Shown: piece after piece, positions 34,063 to 44,612 of the stretch | Layout: each line of letters starts with the position of its first letter | Numbering within the stretch: the first letter of the stretch is position 1 | From: Poteriospumella lacustris | Lineage: Eukaryota > Sar > Chrysophyceae > Chromulinales > Dinobryaceae | Assembly: GCA_008000375.1 (NCBI GenBank) | Contig: SMOI01000195.1 | Location: 1-61,493, forward strand | Length of the DNA stretch: 61,493 nt | Reading direction: 5' to 3' | Translations under genes and position numbers: made by a program | The notes under the pieces: model-generated | What the model saw: only the letters and a program-made list of their open reading frames with translations | Database searches by the model: none | Told to the model about the DNA's origin: nothing

Positions 34063-35475
34063 CTAGTCCTTCTTGGTCACGTCCGGCGGGAAGGGGCCGT
34101 TCGTGCCGTACCAGTAGCCGCGAATCCACATCTGCCAGTAGGCGAGCGGGAAGAACTGCTCCTTGAGCCAGTAGAAGAAGCGCTGCTGCAGCGCGCCGTC
34201 CTGGCCGAGCAGGCGCATCGGGAACTTGCCCGTCTCGTGCGAGAACGTCTCCATCAGCTTGCCGCCGTAGCCAAACTCCGCCAGAATGACTCGGTTCTTC
34301 GCCACGATCAGCGGGCAGGAGGCGTAGCCCGAGTAGTGGCCGTTGAGGTCCGCGGGAGCCGTGTCGGCCGCCGGCGACAGATCGTGGGTCACGAGGCGCC
34401 GCAGGTTGTGGACCAGCACCGGGGCCTGCGCAGTGACGGCAGCGGCGGTCTTCGAGTTGGGCGTGTTCGTGCAGTCGCCGAGGCCGAAGACGTTGCTGTA
34501 CTTCGTGGACTGCAGCGTGTGCTTGTCGACGTCCACCCACCCGGCGGCGTCCGCCAGCGGCGAGTTGCGGATGAACTGCGGCGCCGACATCGGCGGACAG
34601 ACGTGCAGCAGGTCGAAGGCCTCGCGCGCCTCCTCGCCGCTGTCGAGGTTCTTGAAGACGGCCTCCTTTTTGGACACGTCGATGGCCATCAGCTGCTGAC
34701 GGAAGTGGCCCTCGACGCCGCGCTCCTTGCGCAGCGCCTCGAGCTGGTCCGAGTAGTGCTTCACGCCGAACATCGCCGCGCCGGGCGTCCAGAACTCCAC
34801 GCGAACGCGGTCGCGGAGGCTCTCCGAGCGCAGCGCGTCTTCAAGAAGCCACATGATTTTCTGCGGCGCTCCGGCGCACTTGATCAGAGTGGGCGACATG
34901 GTGAAGAGCATGCGCTGCGCCGAGGTCTTCAGCTGCGAGAACGCGCGGAAGGTCTTCTCGGCGTGGCGGTGGTCGTAGATGGACACCACTCCGGAGTCGG
35001 CCTGCTCGAGGCCTTCCTTTAGACCCGGGATCGCGTCCCAGTCGATCTGAATGCCCGCGGCGACCACCAGGTAGTCGTACTCGACGCTGCTGCCGTCGCG
35101 CAGCGTCACCTCGTTTTCTTCCGGTTTGAAGGCCGCGACGGCCTGCTTCACCCAAGTGACGCCACTTGGAATGCAGTCTTTCATGTCCATGACACTGCTT
35201 GCGCCGTCCTTGATGCCAGCACCGACCAGAGTCCACAGGGGCTGGTAGTAGTGGCGGTCGGCCGGGTCAATGACGGTCACGTTCTTCATCCCCGATTTGC
35301 GGAGCATCGCCGCAACACCGACGCCGGCGGTACCCCCGCCGACAATAACAATCTTCTGATTGTTGGGGTCGCGTGATCGCTCTGGTGAGCAGAGAGCTAC
35401 AGCAGTTGAAGTGGCCGACAGCACCGCGGTCACCACCACGACTTTGCTGCGAATGGATGCGAACTTGGAGAACAT
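34063..35475 (-). CDS. SQOR: Sulfide:quinone oxidoreductase, mitochondrial
   Basis: A single exon, 470 residues from ATG 35475 (MFSKFASIRSKVVVV). The N-terminus looks like a mitochondrial presequence. The FAD-binding motif KIVIVGGGTAGVGVAA follows at ~41-56. Conserved active-site context is present: IKCAGAPQKIMWLLED with its Cys, and GLGDCTNTPNSKTAAAV with the second Cys, as in the animal and fungal SQOR type. A further Cys sits in HVCPPMSAPQF. SQOR oxidises H2S and passes electrons to ubiquinone. The upstream extension of the frame was rejected because it lacks similarity. Confidence 0.92.
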   Translation of the reverse strand: MFSKFASIRSKVVVVTAVLSATSTAVALCSPERSRDPNNQKIVIVGGGTAGVGVAAMLRKSGMKNVTVIDPADRHYYQPLWTLVGAGIKDGASSVMDMKDCIPSGVTWVKQAVAAFKPEENEVTLRDGSSVEYDYLVVAAGIQIDWDAIPGLKEGLEQADSGVVSIYDHRHAEKTFRAFSQLKTSAQRMLFTMSPTLIKCAGAPQKIMWLLEDALRSESLRDRVRVEFWTPGAAMFGVKHYSDQLEALRKERGVEGHFRQQLMAIDVSKKEAVFKNLDSGEEAREAFDLLHVCPPMSAPQFIRNSPLADAAGWVDVDKHTLQSTKYSNVFGLGDCTNTPNSKTAAAVTAQAPVLVHNLRRLVTHDLSPAADTAPADLNGHYSGYASCPLIVAKNRVILAEFGYGGKLMETFSHETGKFPMRLLGQDGALQQRFFYWLKEQFFPLAYWQMWIRGYWYGTNGPFPPDVTKKD

Positions 35476-36021
35476 ACTTCCACGGACAAAGGGAATCAAT
35501 CGCTTTCTGAAACACGGCCGGTTCGCCTCGGTGTTAAATGATTGGCAGAGACGCTGCACAGAGAATCTTATTGCGAAGTGATTTCCTCGCGGCGGCCCAC
35601 TACCTCTCGGCGACGCAGCCAAAACACCTCGTCGAAAACATGGAAACCCGACATCTACGCCGCGACAAGTGCGGATTCTCGACTTGAGCACGACGACGAC
35701 GACGAGCCCTTCGTTGGCAGCGCCGTGGACAGCAGCTGTGGACAGCTGCTGTCCACGGCGCTGCCAACGAGGACAGCAGCTTCAGTACAGACGCCAAGTT
35801 CTGCGCATAAATCGCAAATAGCCGATCTGTCATTGCCGTTCTGAGTTCCGTCTATGAACTGGTCTCATTTGCACAGCTGGCGTCGATGCTCACACAGGAC
35901 AGGAGCGCGAACTAACTGCGTAACTTCGGACCGTTGCCGTACGCCTCACGTCATTCCCTATCATCGTCTTATCGACGTCTTCTCGATCAGTCCCATAATC
36001 AGATACAGTTACGAGCAGTAA
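35476..36021. promoter_or_regulatory. Divergent upstream region of SQOR and cap methyltransferase
   Basis: A 546-bp gap between divergent starts. It contains a perfect 26-bp hairpin at 35712-35769. No gene was seen. Confidence 0.5.
35712..35769. repeat. Perfect 26-bp inverted repeat with 6-nt loop
   Basis: The left arm is 35712-35737 (begins CGTTGGCAGCGCCGTGGACA), the loop is 35738-35743 and the right arm is 35744-35769. All 26 pairs match. It lies in the gap between two divergent genes, ~240 bp from the SQOR start. Confidence 0.95.
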
Positions 36022-38559
36022 ATGGTTTTAACTGCTTTGTTCAAGCACAAGGTACTCTTTGTGTCGGACGATGGGGCGGAGCGGTACATCGGCGACGTCC
36101 GGACCTTCAACGACTGCAAAGAGTACTCGATCCAAGGCGACTTCGCCGTGAAAATCGCAGAGCGCGATTTGTATCAAACCGTCGAAAAGGTGCAGAAGAC
36201 GTTCGTGCTTGGGGCGAAGAAGGTTGAGGAGCACAGCCGGAAGCTGATCGAGCTGATCGACCACATCGACCAGCGGCCCCACAAGATTCTTCTCATCACC
36301 GTGAAGCGAGATGGGCGGAAGGCCGTCGCGTCTGCATGCATAGCCGCGGATCTGGAAGGCACGGGTTGCAGCCATGGCCTGCGCGTGACGATTCTCCTCG
36401 GAGAGCCTCCGGTTCCCAACGCCCCGACGCCTGCGGCCTCTGCCAGCGCCTCCAGACAGCCGCCAACAGGCGCGAGCGCTGCGCCAGTTTCAGCGCCGCC
36501 GCGGCAAAGCAACGCAGGTCCAACGTACAACCCTAATGCGCTGTACGTTGCCTCCTCGTCAGGAGGCGTCGCGCCGGCGCCGTCGGCCGGCGCCGCCGCC
36601 CTCCCGGTGAACTACTGCCAGCTCAGCCAACTGCTCCAAGCGTCGCACGCGGCCGCTCCGCCGTTGAACGTGGCCGATCAGCCAAAGCGACGCGAGAAGT
36701 CGGTGAACTTCGACGTGGACCAGGTGAAGTCCTTCGCTCGCCAGGACCCGCCCGCGCAGCTCTCTGCGCAGGATCAGGCCGCCGCGCAGTACAACAAACT
36801 CGACCGCCGCACGGCCACGCGCCATCTGTCGTACATCTACCACCTCCGCGAACTGAACAACTGTTTGAAGGCGGCGGTCGTGTACCTCGCCTGCGAACAC
36901 GTCTACGACCAGCCGTCGGCGCAGCGCCTCGCGGGCCTCGCCGTTCTCGAGTTGGCGATGGGCAAAGGCGGCGACTTCAGCAAGTGGCTGGAGGCGGGGC
37001 TCGCGCGCTACGTCGGCGCGGACATCGCCGAAAACAGCCTGCGCGACTTCGTCGACAATCGCCTGCTCGACCTCGTCACGCCCGAGGCGGAGCGCCGCGC
37101 GTTCAAAGAGGAGGACCGCGCGAAGGTGCAGCTGCTGGTGGTGGCGGACCTGGCCGCGCACTCGCTGTCGCTGGCGGACGACGCCGACGCGGCGCCGCTG
37201 CTCTGTTTCGACTGGACGAACAAGTGGCACTCGCGGCCGAGTGGGCGCGTGCTGCTGCCGCCCACGGCGCCGCACGAGGAGGACGCGCGCGTGTTCGACG
37301 TGGTCTCGTGCCAGTTCGCGATGCACTACATGTGCCGCGCGCGGCAGTCGTTCGCGCTCTTCCTGCGACAGCTGTCGCACCATCTGCACCCGACGCGCGG
37401 CGTCTACGTTGCGACGACGGTGGACTGCCGTGTGCTGGCGCAGTACCTGCGCCTGGCGCTCTTCGGCTCGGCCGACGAGCTGCGGCGCTTCTCGTTGCGC
37501 GTGGACCGGCTGCCGCTGTCTGCGGCGGACAGCGCCGAGAAGGTCGTCTTCTCGGTCGTCCACGGCGACCTCGCCGTCGAGACGGTGCTGCTCACCGTGT
37601 CCTTCACCATGCACAACGCGCTGCGCCTGCTGCGCCTCGCGGACGGCGCCACGCCGGACGCGCAGGACGACGGATTCGGCCTCGAGTACAGCTTCACACT
37701 GTTCGACCAGGCGCACGGCGGCGAGGACAGCGAGGGCCAAGTCGCCGTGGACGCGCCCGAGTGGATCGTGCCTCTGCGGCCGTCGCTGCTGCGCATGATG
37801 AGCACCGCGTCGCTCGAGGTGCAGCGCGCGGAGAACTTCCAGCGCTTCTTCTGCGACCACTGCGTCTCCTCCGCCGCACCACCCAGTGTGCGCTCGCGCC
37901 TGAAGAAGGTGCGCAACGCGTTTCAAGGCATGAGCCCCGCCGAGTGGGCCCTGGCGCGCCTCTACCTCGTCCTGACGGTTGCGCCCCGCCGCGGCCCCGT
38001 GGCGGTGCCCGACAACGACCCCGACCACTGGCAGCGTGAGGCGCGGCGTCTCTTTCACGGAGACGCCTCGCCCGTGCCCGCCGGCGCTGGCGACGTACGA
38101 GCTCCCGACCGACCGAACGCGACTCCCTCGACGGCGCCGCCCGTTCTGCCGCTCGCGGACCTGTGCTGGCTGGGCGAGCGACTGCAGCAGCTGCAGCTGA
38201 CGCCGGAGTCTTCGCCGCCGCCTTCGCCGCGGACTGCCGCTCGAACACCACCCCCACCGCCATCGGACGCAGTTCCCGTGACCGTGAGCACTGCGGGCGG
38301 GGGTCGCTGGCTGGCGGTCCCGCCGGTGTCGCGGGCGCAGCTGCCGGTTGTCGACGCGGCACCGTCAAGCGGCGCAATGGACGTCGCCGACGACGAGTTC
38401 GCCGTCGACGAAGACGTGATCGCCATGGCGGTGTACGAGCGCACTCTCGAGTTGGCCGGCGGAGAAGACGCGTTCTCTGCGCTGGACGACGAGGCGCAGG
38501 AGGCGCTGCAGCAGCGCGCGGACGTGGTGGTGCGCACGGAGTTGCGGCGGCGGCTGTAG
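36022..38559 (+). CDS. ABD1: mRNA cap (guanine-N7) methyltransferase
   Basis: A single exon of 845 residues, much longer than the ~450 of yeast Abd1 or human RNMT. The methyltransferase domain lies at ~265-660: LSYIYHLRELNNCLKAA, the SAM-binding site ELAMGKGGDFSKW (~309-321), VGADIAENSLRDF, the cap-pocket region FDVVSCQFAMHYMC, and the closing MSPAEWALARLYLVLTV. The usual LGCGKGGD reads MGKGGD here, so the Cys is replaced. Residues 1-130 (FKHKVLFVSDDGAERYIGDV) look like a folded domain of unknown type joined by a linker, and the C-terminal ~190 residues are also extra. The enzyme caps nascent pol II transcripts with N7-methyl groups. Confidence 0.85.
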   Translation: MVLTALFKHKVLFVSDDGAERYIGDVRTFNDCKEYSIQGDFAVKIAERDLYQTVEKVQKTFVLGAKKVEEHSRKLIELIDHIDQRPHKILLITVKRDGRKAVASACIAADLEGTGCSHGLRVTILLGEPPVPNAPTPAASASASRQPPTGASAAPVSAPPRQSNAGPTYNPNALYVASSSGGVAPAPSAGAAALPVNYCQLSQLLQASHAAAPPLNVADQPKRREKSVNFDVDQVKSFARQDPPAQLSAQDQAAAQYNKLDRRTATRHLSYIYHLRELNNCLKAAVVYLACEHVYDQPSAQRLAGLAVLELAMGKGGDFSKWLEAGLARYVGADIAENSLRDFVDNRLLDLVTPEAERRAFKEEDRAKVQLLVVADLAAHSLSLADDADAAPLLCFDWTNKWHSRPSGRVLLPPTAPHEEDARVFDVVSCQFAMHYMCRARQSFALFLRQLSHHLHPTRGVYVATTVDCRVLAQYLRLALFGSADELRRFSLRVDRLPLSAADSAEKVVFSVVHGDLAVETVLLTVSFTMHNALRLLRLADGATPDAQDDGFGLEYSFTLFDQAHGGEDSEGQVAVDAPEWIVPLRPSLLRMMSTASLEVQRAENFQRFFCDHCVSSAAPPSVRSRLKKVRNAFQGMSPAEWALARLYLVLTVAPRRGPVAVPDNDPDHWQREARRLFHGDASPVPAGAGDVRAPDRPNATPSTAPPVLPLADLCWLGERLQQLQLTPESSPPPSPRTAARTPPPPPSDAVPVTVSTAGGGRWLAVPPVSRAQLPVVDAAPSSGAMDVADDEFAVDEDVIAMAVYERTLELAGGEDAFSALDDEAQEALQQRADVVVRTELRRRL

Positions 38560-38647
38560 ACGCGCGAGGTGACGCAGCCCCAGTGGCCTGCGAGAAAGCG
38601 GTCGATGTCCCGCGGTTCTGTTGACGGTGCGAAGCCGTTGAAACGGC

Positions 38648-38688
38648 GACGGGCGGCGGGTGGCGGGGCGACGGGCGGCGGGTGGCGG
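38648..38688 (+). repeat. Two copies of a 19-bp G-rich repeat
   Basis: GACGGGCGGCGGGTGGCGG occurs at 38648-38666 and again at 38670-38688, about 90 bp after the cap methyltransferase stop. Confidence 0.85.
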
Positions 38689-38833
38689 TGTCGCCCCGAG
38701 AGGGATGCTTGTTCTCAGGATGTGTAAATGTCACCGTATATCCCTTGAAGTGAGCGTTGTGGCGGTACATAGTCAGTCATCTGTCGCGTCGCTGGCCCCC
38801 ACCACTCAAATCTGAAACGCTCTCTGCAACGGA

Positions 38834-38928
38834 TTTAGGGTTACGGTTAGGGTTAGGGTTACAGTAGGTTAGGGTTACAGTAGGTTACGGTTAGGGTTAG
38901 TGGGTTAGGGTTAGGGGTAGGGGTTGGG
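38834..38928 (+). repeat. Interstitial telomere-like repeat tract
   Basis: TTAGGG units alternate with variants such as TTACGG and TTACAG over about 95 bp, G-rich on the plus strand. The unit matches the terminal repeats at the right end of the window. Confidence 0.85.
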
Positions 38929-39126
38929 TCGTTCGTCGTTAGGCCAAACGAACTGAGAACACATACTATACCATACAGGCATACTCTGTTCTCCGTTCTG
39001 GGACTGTGCTATCACTTTCCACACGACTAACCCCCCCCCCCCTTCCCTCTCCAAAAGATTCGGTCGTGAGAGAACGAGAGCGCTGGCCAACTCGCTTCTT
39101 CCCACTGCGACATCGATACCACTGCC

Positions 39127-40649
39127 ATGTTAGGAGTCGATCGCACAGGTCTGCTCGTGGTGAGCTTTTGCCTGGTTCTGATCGGATGTGGGTTTTCCGG
39201 CTACCTGATTCGCAGCCATCTCCGCAATTTCACGCAGCCGCACATCCAGTCGAAGGTCGTGGGCATCGTCTACATGGTCCCGATCTACGCAATAGACTCC
39301 TTTCTCTGCCTGGTGTGGCCATCGCGCGCCTTGTTCATCGACATGCTACGAGACTGCTACGAAGCGTATGTGCTGTACCTGTTCCTGTCGCTGCTGCTGA
39401 GCTACTTGGGCTGCGCGGAGGACGACTACGAAGTCGCCGCGTACCTCGCCACCAAAATGGCGAAAGAGGAAGGCGACGGAGATCTGCTCCGCGGAAAACA
39501 GTTTTTAAAGCGCTGCAAGTTCGGCACGGTACGTTCGTCGTTGCATCGCTGTCGTCGCTGCCGCTCACCTGCGACTGTTGCTGGACACAGCTGCAGTACT
39601 GCGTCGTGCGGCCGCTGACGGCGCTCCTCGCCATCGCCCTTCACGCAGGCGGCCTGTACGAGGAAGGAAACTACTCTCCCGGCAACAGCAACATCTATCT
39701 GCTGGCGCTGAACAACGTCTCCGTCTTCTACGCCTTCGTCTCGCTCATGGCCTTCTACACGGCGCTCAAGTCCAAGCTGCAGCCCTTCCAGCCCGTCGGC
39801 AAGTTCCTCTGCATCAAGTTCGTCATCTTCTTCGCCTTCTGGCAGAGCGTCTTTCTCTCGGGCGCAGCGTCGTTCGGCGCAATGTCGAACGACGACTCCA
39901 TCGCCCTGCAGAACTTCCTCGTCGTCGCCGAGATGGCCGCCGTCTCCGTCGCCCACCTCTACACCTTCCCCTCCGAGCCGTTCCTGTGGGCGCACCACGC
40001 GCGGTCGGCAAACATGATGCACATGGGCTTTGCACCGCTGCCCACCGCGGAGGACGTCGGAGGCCGCCGCGGTGCACCTGCGGCGAGCAGCAGCGGGCGC
40101 CACCTCAGCGGACACCGGTTCCACTACAACATCAGCGGCGCCGAGGACGACGACCTCGACGCGAGCAGCGACGACGACGGCGAAGCCCCCGCGAAATCAG
40201 TCGGCAAGAGAGCTGAAACGTCGACACGTAGCGCGCTGCATCAGGCGCCAGCGAAGGCCTACCGGCCGGTCACCTTCGACGTGGAAACGCTGCAGCAGAG
40301 TGGCGAAGCGGCGCGCAGCGTCGACGATGCCCACGGCTACCACCCGCATCGCCCCGCGCATCTCTACCACCCCAGACACACGAACGGCGCCGGTTCTGCG
40401 CACCACGCGACTCAGCAGCCCCCGAGAGGAGTTCTCGCCACTGGCCGCCGCAAACTCGCCCAGACGCTGGACCGCCACTTCGCGGCCTCGACGGCGGTGC
40501 GCGACTTCAACGAGTCGATGCCGGTGCTGCACCTGCCCACGGGCTTCACCGCGCAGACCGGCAGCGTCCAGCGCTCCGACCCGTCCAGTCGAGTCGCGGG
40601 CTCTTCGAAGAAGACGGGCGCCGCCACCAGCGTCGACTCGCAGCTGTAG
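39127..40649 (+). CDS. TMEM184/OST-alpha family membrane protein
   Basis: Exons 39127-39528 and 39591-40649 (62-bp GT-AG intron, phase 0) give 486 residues. Seven hydrophobic segments fit the organic-solute-transporter alpha/TMEM184 family (plant LAZ1 relatives). Family sequence is strong in YMVPIYAIDSFLCLVW, RDCYEAYVLYLFLSLLLSY, FLKRCKFGTLQYCVVRPL and FVIFFAFWQSVFLS. The C-terminal ~150 residues are disordered and acidic/His-rich. Members act on solute or vacuolar/endomembrane transport; the substrate is not evident. Confidence 0.85.
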
Positions 40650-40783
40650 CCGCGACAGCTCCCCCCTAACAGCCCCACCCCCTCGGAACGCCCGTCGTCA
40701 GTCGATGTTTGTGTAATTAACAGCGTTTCAACAAGAAAGATCTGCGCTCCCGCGAGCGCGGCGTGCAACGCGACGGGCGCCGT

Positions 40784-43374
40784 TTATGCAGTGGCGGCCT
40801 CGCGCACGAACTGGAGGCCACGTTGGTTGGCGCGGAAGGTGACGAGCATCTGCAGAATGTCCTGCAGCTCGTCTCGCGAGCGGAAGAGCGGCACCGCTTT
40901 CTCGATGAGCCGCACCGCCGAATCGAAATCGGCGAAAATCATCGACCGCAGCTGCGCCTGCTGCGCCATGACCTCGATGGCGGTGGGGTCGATGTCCAGC
41001 GCGAGGCGGTACAAGCCGTCCACCTCCGAGAAGATCTCGTGCGCCTCGTTCATGTTGCCCGCGCCGAGCATCGAGAACGCCTGCGCCGACAGCACCGAGG
41101 CCTTGGCCACCATGAACACGACGTCGGTGGTCTCCGGGTCGGCGATGCGCTTCTTCACTCGCATGCGGCGCTTCACCTTGTCGAGCACGGCGAGCGCCTC
41201 GTCGATCTTCGACTCGTGCGACAGCTGCTCCGCCTCCAGGAGCATCACGGAGTCGTGCTCGGGATCGAGCAGCTTCGCGGCCTGGATGCACGCTTGGCAC
41301 TTGGCGTTGTCCTCGTCGGTGCTCGCCTGCTCCATCGACGCCTTCGTGTGCGTCAGCATGTTGACGATCTTGACGTAGGCGATGAACATGGCCCCGACGG
41401 ACTCCGCCGAGCCCTCTCCATCTACAACAGCAGCGCAGGAGTGTTAGTGGCGCGCTCGGTCATCGGCGTCGAGAGGGGTGTTGGTCAGAGGCATGCACAG
41501 AGCCGCGCCGAGCTCGGCACGCCACAGGAGGCGCGACGGCATCGACACTGACGCGACGATATGGCAAGGCAGAACAGCGACGCCCGCTACGGATCCGAAG
41601 GGAGTCGCGCACGCGGCGGGACAAGCGGGCGTCGGAAAAAGTCCTTGCGAGTAGGCAGACACGGCGGCGGGGCACAGAGACTTACCGAGCGGGGCCAACA
41701 CCAGCTGCTCCAACGCGTCGACCGCCTTCGTCACGGCGTCCGGCAGGTACTTGCCGTCCGCCTGGCGCTGCACGTACAGCGCCGCGCGGTGGAGCTGCGT
41801 CCACGCCTGGCGCAGTTTGGGCGAATCGAGAGAAAGACCGAGGGGCAACACTTGGGACGAGAAGGAGCCCGTCGAGCGTCGCGAGTTGATGGACACGTCG
41901 TCGGTCTCCGCTGCGGATCCGTCGTCGACGGCCACCTCTTTGCCGACCGGTCCGCTGCCGGACAAAAGGCGCTCGTAGATGGCCACGGCGGCAGACTCGA
42001 CGTCGAGCTCCAGGTACAGCGCCGCCAACTTCAGCTGGACAGAGAAGTTCAGCTCGCTGAGCGCGTAACTGTGGCGATAGCAGCGCAGCGCGAAGGCCGG
42101 CAGCGACTTGAACTGCGCCTCCGTCCCCAACAGCTCGAAGAACTGCGACAGGTGCTGGCGCACGACCTGGTCCTCTGGCTCCTTCTCCTCGACGTACAGC
42201 GAACGCGCCGCATCCTCCGCGGCGCGAAGAACTCCGAAGCCCGCCGCGACGTTGTCCTGCGACAAATCGAGCTGCACCACGTCCAGGGTCGCCTTCAGCA
42301 CCTCGAGGGCCGCGTCGCTGCGCTGCATCTGCTCTGCGTCCGGCGCCATCAAGTTGAACTTGTCCTTCGCGTCCTGAAGCTTCGCGACAAGATTCGCGCG
42401 AGTCGTCTGGTCGACCAGGCGGCGCCACGTGAAGGTGTTGGGGAACGTCTCGAGCACGTTCTTCGTGTACGCCTTCGAGGGCAGCGGCCGGTCCTTCAGC
42501 GCCGTCGAGGAGCTGTGCGGCGGGAGAGAAGTGGACTCCGCCTGGGACGACTCCGAGAACACCTCGTTCTGAATCGCCGTGAACTTGCTGGCGGCCTGCG
42601 CGATGGCGATCTTCTTGAACAGTTCCGTGGCGCGCGCCTCGTTGGTGGGCTGCAGAGACGCGGGTCAGAGCGGACACCGACACAAGCAGAGCAGTCGCGA
42701 CGTACCATTTCCCGACGGGCTTGTTCGATCCAATTGCAGATGACGTATTCCTCGACGGCCTGCTCCAGCGAGCCCTGCGCCTCGTAGATGCGAGCTCTTC
42801 GTGCGCGGGCGCGAACATGGTCGCTCTGCATCAGAAGCATGACTCTGATGTCAGACAGCGCCTTCTCGTACTCTTGAATCTTCTCGAACATGGCAGAGCG
42901 GTTGTTGTAAAGAGTCACAATTTCCGCCTGTCCGCGCTGCACCTTGCCGGCGAGACCGATCAACTCGCTGAGTTTGTCGACTGCGTCGGCGAACTTCTGA
43001 GACGCGATCAGGGCAGAGCACTCTTTCGAGGCTGCATCATATTGGGCTTTGAAGACTTTCATCTGGTCCTCTTTGTTGGCTTCCTCACTTCGTACCGCCG
43101 ACGGCGGAGCGGCTTGTTCCGCCGCGTCTTCCTCGTCTTCTTCCTCCACATCTTCCACGTCGGCTCCTTCGTCCTCTTCGTCCTCTTCTTCGTCCTCCTC
43201 TTCTTCCAAATCCTCAACTTCCTCCACGGGGTCTACCTTTTTGCTGGGTGATTTGAACTCAATCCGTGGTACCCCCGGAGTGCTGAACCACGAACTGAAC
43301 AGGTAGACAGCGAGAGACATCAGGGTGATGCCCCCCACGATCCACGCAGCAATGCTTCCCTTGGAGCGAAACAT
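40784..43374 (-). CDS. TOM70: TOM70-type mitochondrial import receptor
   Basis: Exons 43374-42706, 42649-41686 and 41421-40784 (introns 56 and 264 bp, phases 0 and 1) give 756 residues. The N-terminus has one membrane anchor (AAWIVGGITLMSLAVYLFSS, residues ~9-28) followed by an acidic linker (EEEEDEEEDEEDEGADVEDV). TPR-type helices start at ~95 (FADAVDKLSELIGLA, TLYNNRSAMFEKIQEYEKAL) and continue to the end (CQACIQAAKLLDPEHDS, GLYRLALDIDPTAIEVMAQQ). Tom70 sits in the outer membrane and receives carrier precursors from HSP70/HSP90. It is longer than the ~600 residues of fungal Tom70. The 264-bp intron is unusual for this window, but its ends restore the frame exactly. Convergent with the TMEM184 gene. 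Confidence 0.75.
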
Positions 43375-43745
43375 CGCAACCCGTCTCAAAAAGCAGAGTC
43401 TTCAATTGTGCTTCCTCCCGATACAGCCGGCGTCGTCTTTCTCTCGCCGAAGAGAAGCGCCGCGGCGAAGAGAAGCGCCACCGATTTGTCGCTGTGCCTT
43501 GCCACATCGACCATGGCGAGTGGCCACACACACCCTCCGCGGCCCGCGCTCTCCCCGCGGCCGCCCCACCGTCGAATCCTGCCGACGGGAGCAGATATAC
43601 ACCGACCCGCTCTCTGACCTTGACTTCCATTTGGTTGACAAACACAGAAACAGTTGCGACCATTCACACTCAGTCGAAAAGCGACCGTTGCAACGCTCAC
43701 GGCGCGGACACATTATTTACAGTTCGATCCTCATTCATCGAAGAA
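43375..43745. other. Gap between TOM70 start and TSR3 end
   Basis: A 371-bp stretch that must carry the TOM70 promoter. Short frames on both strands have no recognisable product. Confidence 0.4.
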
Positions 43746-44612
43746 CTAGTCAGCGACGTCAGCCGCCTCGTTCTCCTCGGTGTTATGGTCACTTTCATCG
43801 TCGTCATCTGCAGGTCGCGGGGGCAAGAGGCTTTCGTCCATATACTGACCAACATTTCCCGCGGCATGCAGAGCCGCCTTGTCGGCTTTTCGTTGCTCCT
43901 TTTCAGAATGCTGCAAGTTTCGAAGACTTTCAAATGCCTGGCCCAAAGCGACAACTTGTGCTTCATTATCAGCCGTAACGTATCTCTCGAACGCCTCGGC
44001 GTTGAGTTTAAAAAATTCCTCGCCATACGAAAAAGGGTACATCAAAGCCACTGCCTCATGGACCCAGCCAGATATGAAGAGTGCCGCAGCTACTGCCTCT
44101 GCTGTGTTCATTTTAAACACTTTTCCGTAATTGACACTGTTTGCTGCAACAAGATAAGGAAGCTTCCGCTGATTTTTCGGCTTTCCCAACGTGGTGAAAG
44201 GAATCTCTTCCAAACGATTCCACGAACAGTTGATCCCGGCAATTCCATACTGAGAAATTACTTCGGCATCTTCGGGACTCATGACTTTGGTTGCTTCCGA
44301 GGATAGAACAATCCCGTTGAACGTTTGGCCAATTTTGAGCCGCTTCGCATAACCGAGTCTGCAAAGTTTGCTTCCCGAATCACGTTTGGTGTCGTTCTGA
44401 CCGAACTCCCACATATATATCTTTATTCCACCCAATAAGGACCGGATTTCGTCTCCCGCCGAAGTTGGAGGATCCACCTCATTGTCGTCGTCCTCGTCGT
44501 TGTCGAAGTGATTATCGGCGTCGTCGTCGTCTTCATTGCCAAATTGCCGGAGATGCTTGACGTCTCGATGGCCAGAACGTTCCTTCTTGGTGAAATTCGA
44601 CTTTTTGCTCAT
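43746..44612 (-). CDS. TSR3: TSR3, 18S rRNA aminocarboxypropyltransferase
   Basis: A single exon of 288 residues. Acidic N-terminal residues precede the conserved core: IYMWEFGQNDTKRDSGSKL, FNGIVLSSEATKVMSPEDAE, GINCSWNRLEEIPFTTLG, KLPYLVAANSVNYGKVFK and TAEAVAAALFISGWVHEA. TSR3 transfers the aminocarboxypropyl group of SAM to the hypermodified pseudouridine of 18S rRNA during late 40S maturation. An acidic tail is typical. Confidence 0.92.
   Translation of the reverse strand: MSKKSNFTKKERSGHRDVKHLRQFGNEDDDDADNHFDNDEDDDNEVDPPTSAGDEIRSLLGGIKIYMWEFGQNDTKRDSGSKLCRLGYAKRLKIGQTFNGIVLSSEATKVMSPEDAEVISQYGIAGINCSWNRLEEIPFTTLGKPKNQRKLPYLVAANSVNYGKVFKMNTAEAVAAALFISGWVHEAVALMYPFSYGEEFFKLNAEAFERYVTADNEAQVVALGQAFESLRNLQHSEKEQRKADKAALHAAGNVGQYMDESLLPPRPADDDDESDHNTEENEAADVAD

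Larger units (their letters stand above)
38560..39126. other. Intergenic region with direct repeat and telomere-like tract
   Basis: The gap holds a 19-bp direct repeat at 38648-38688, telomere-like repeats at 38834-38928 and a C-rich run near 39031. No gene was seen. Confidence 0.6.
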
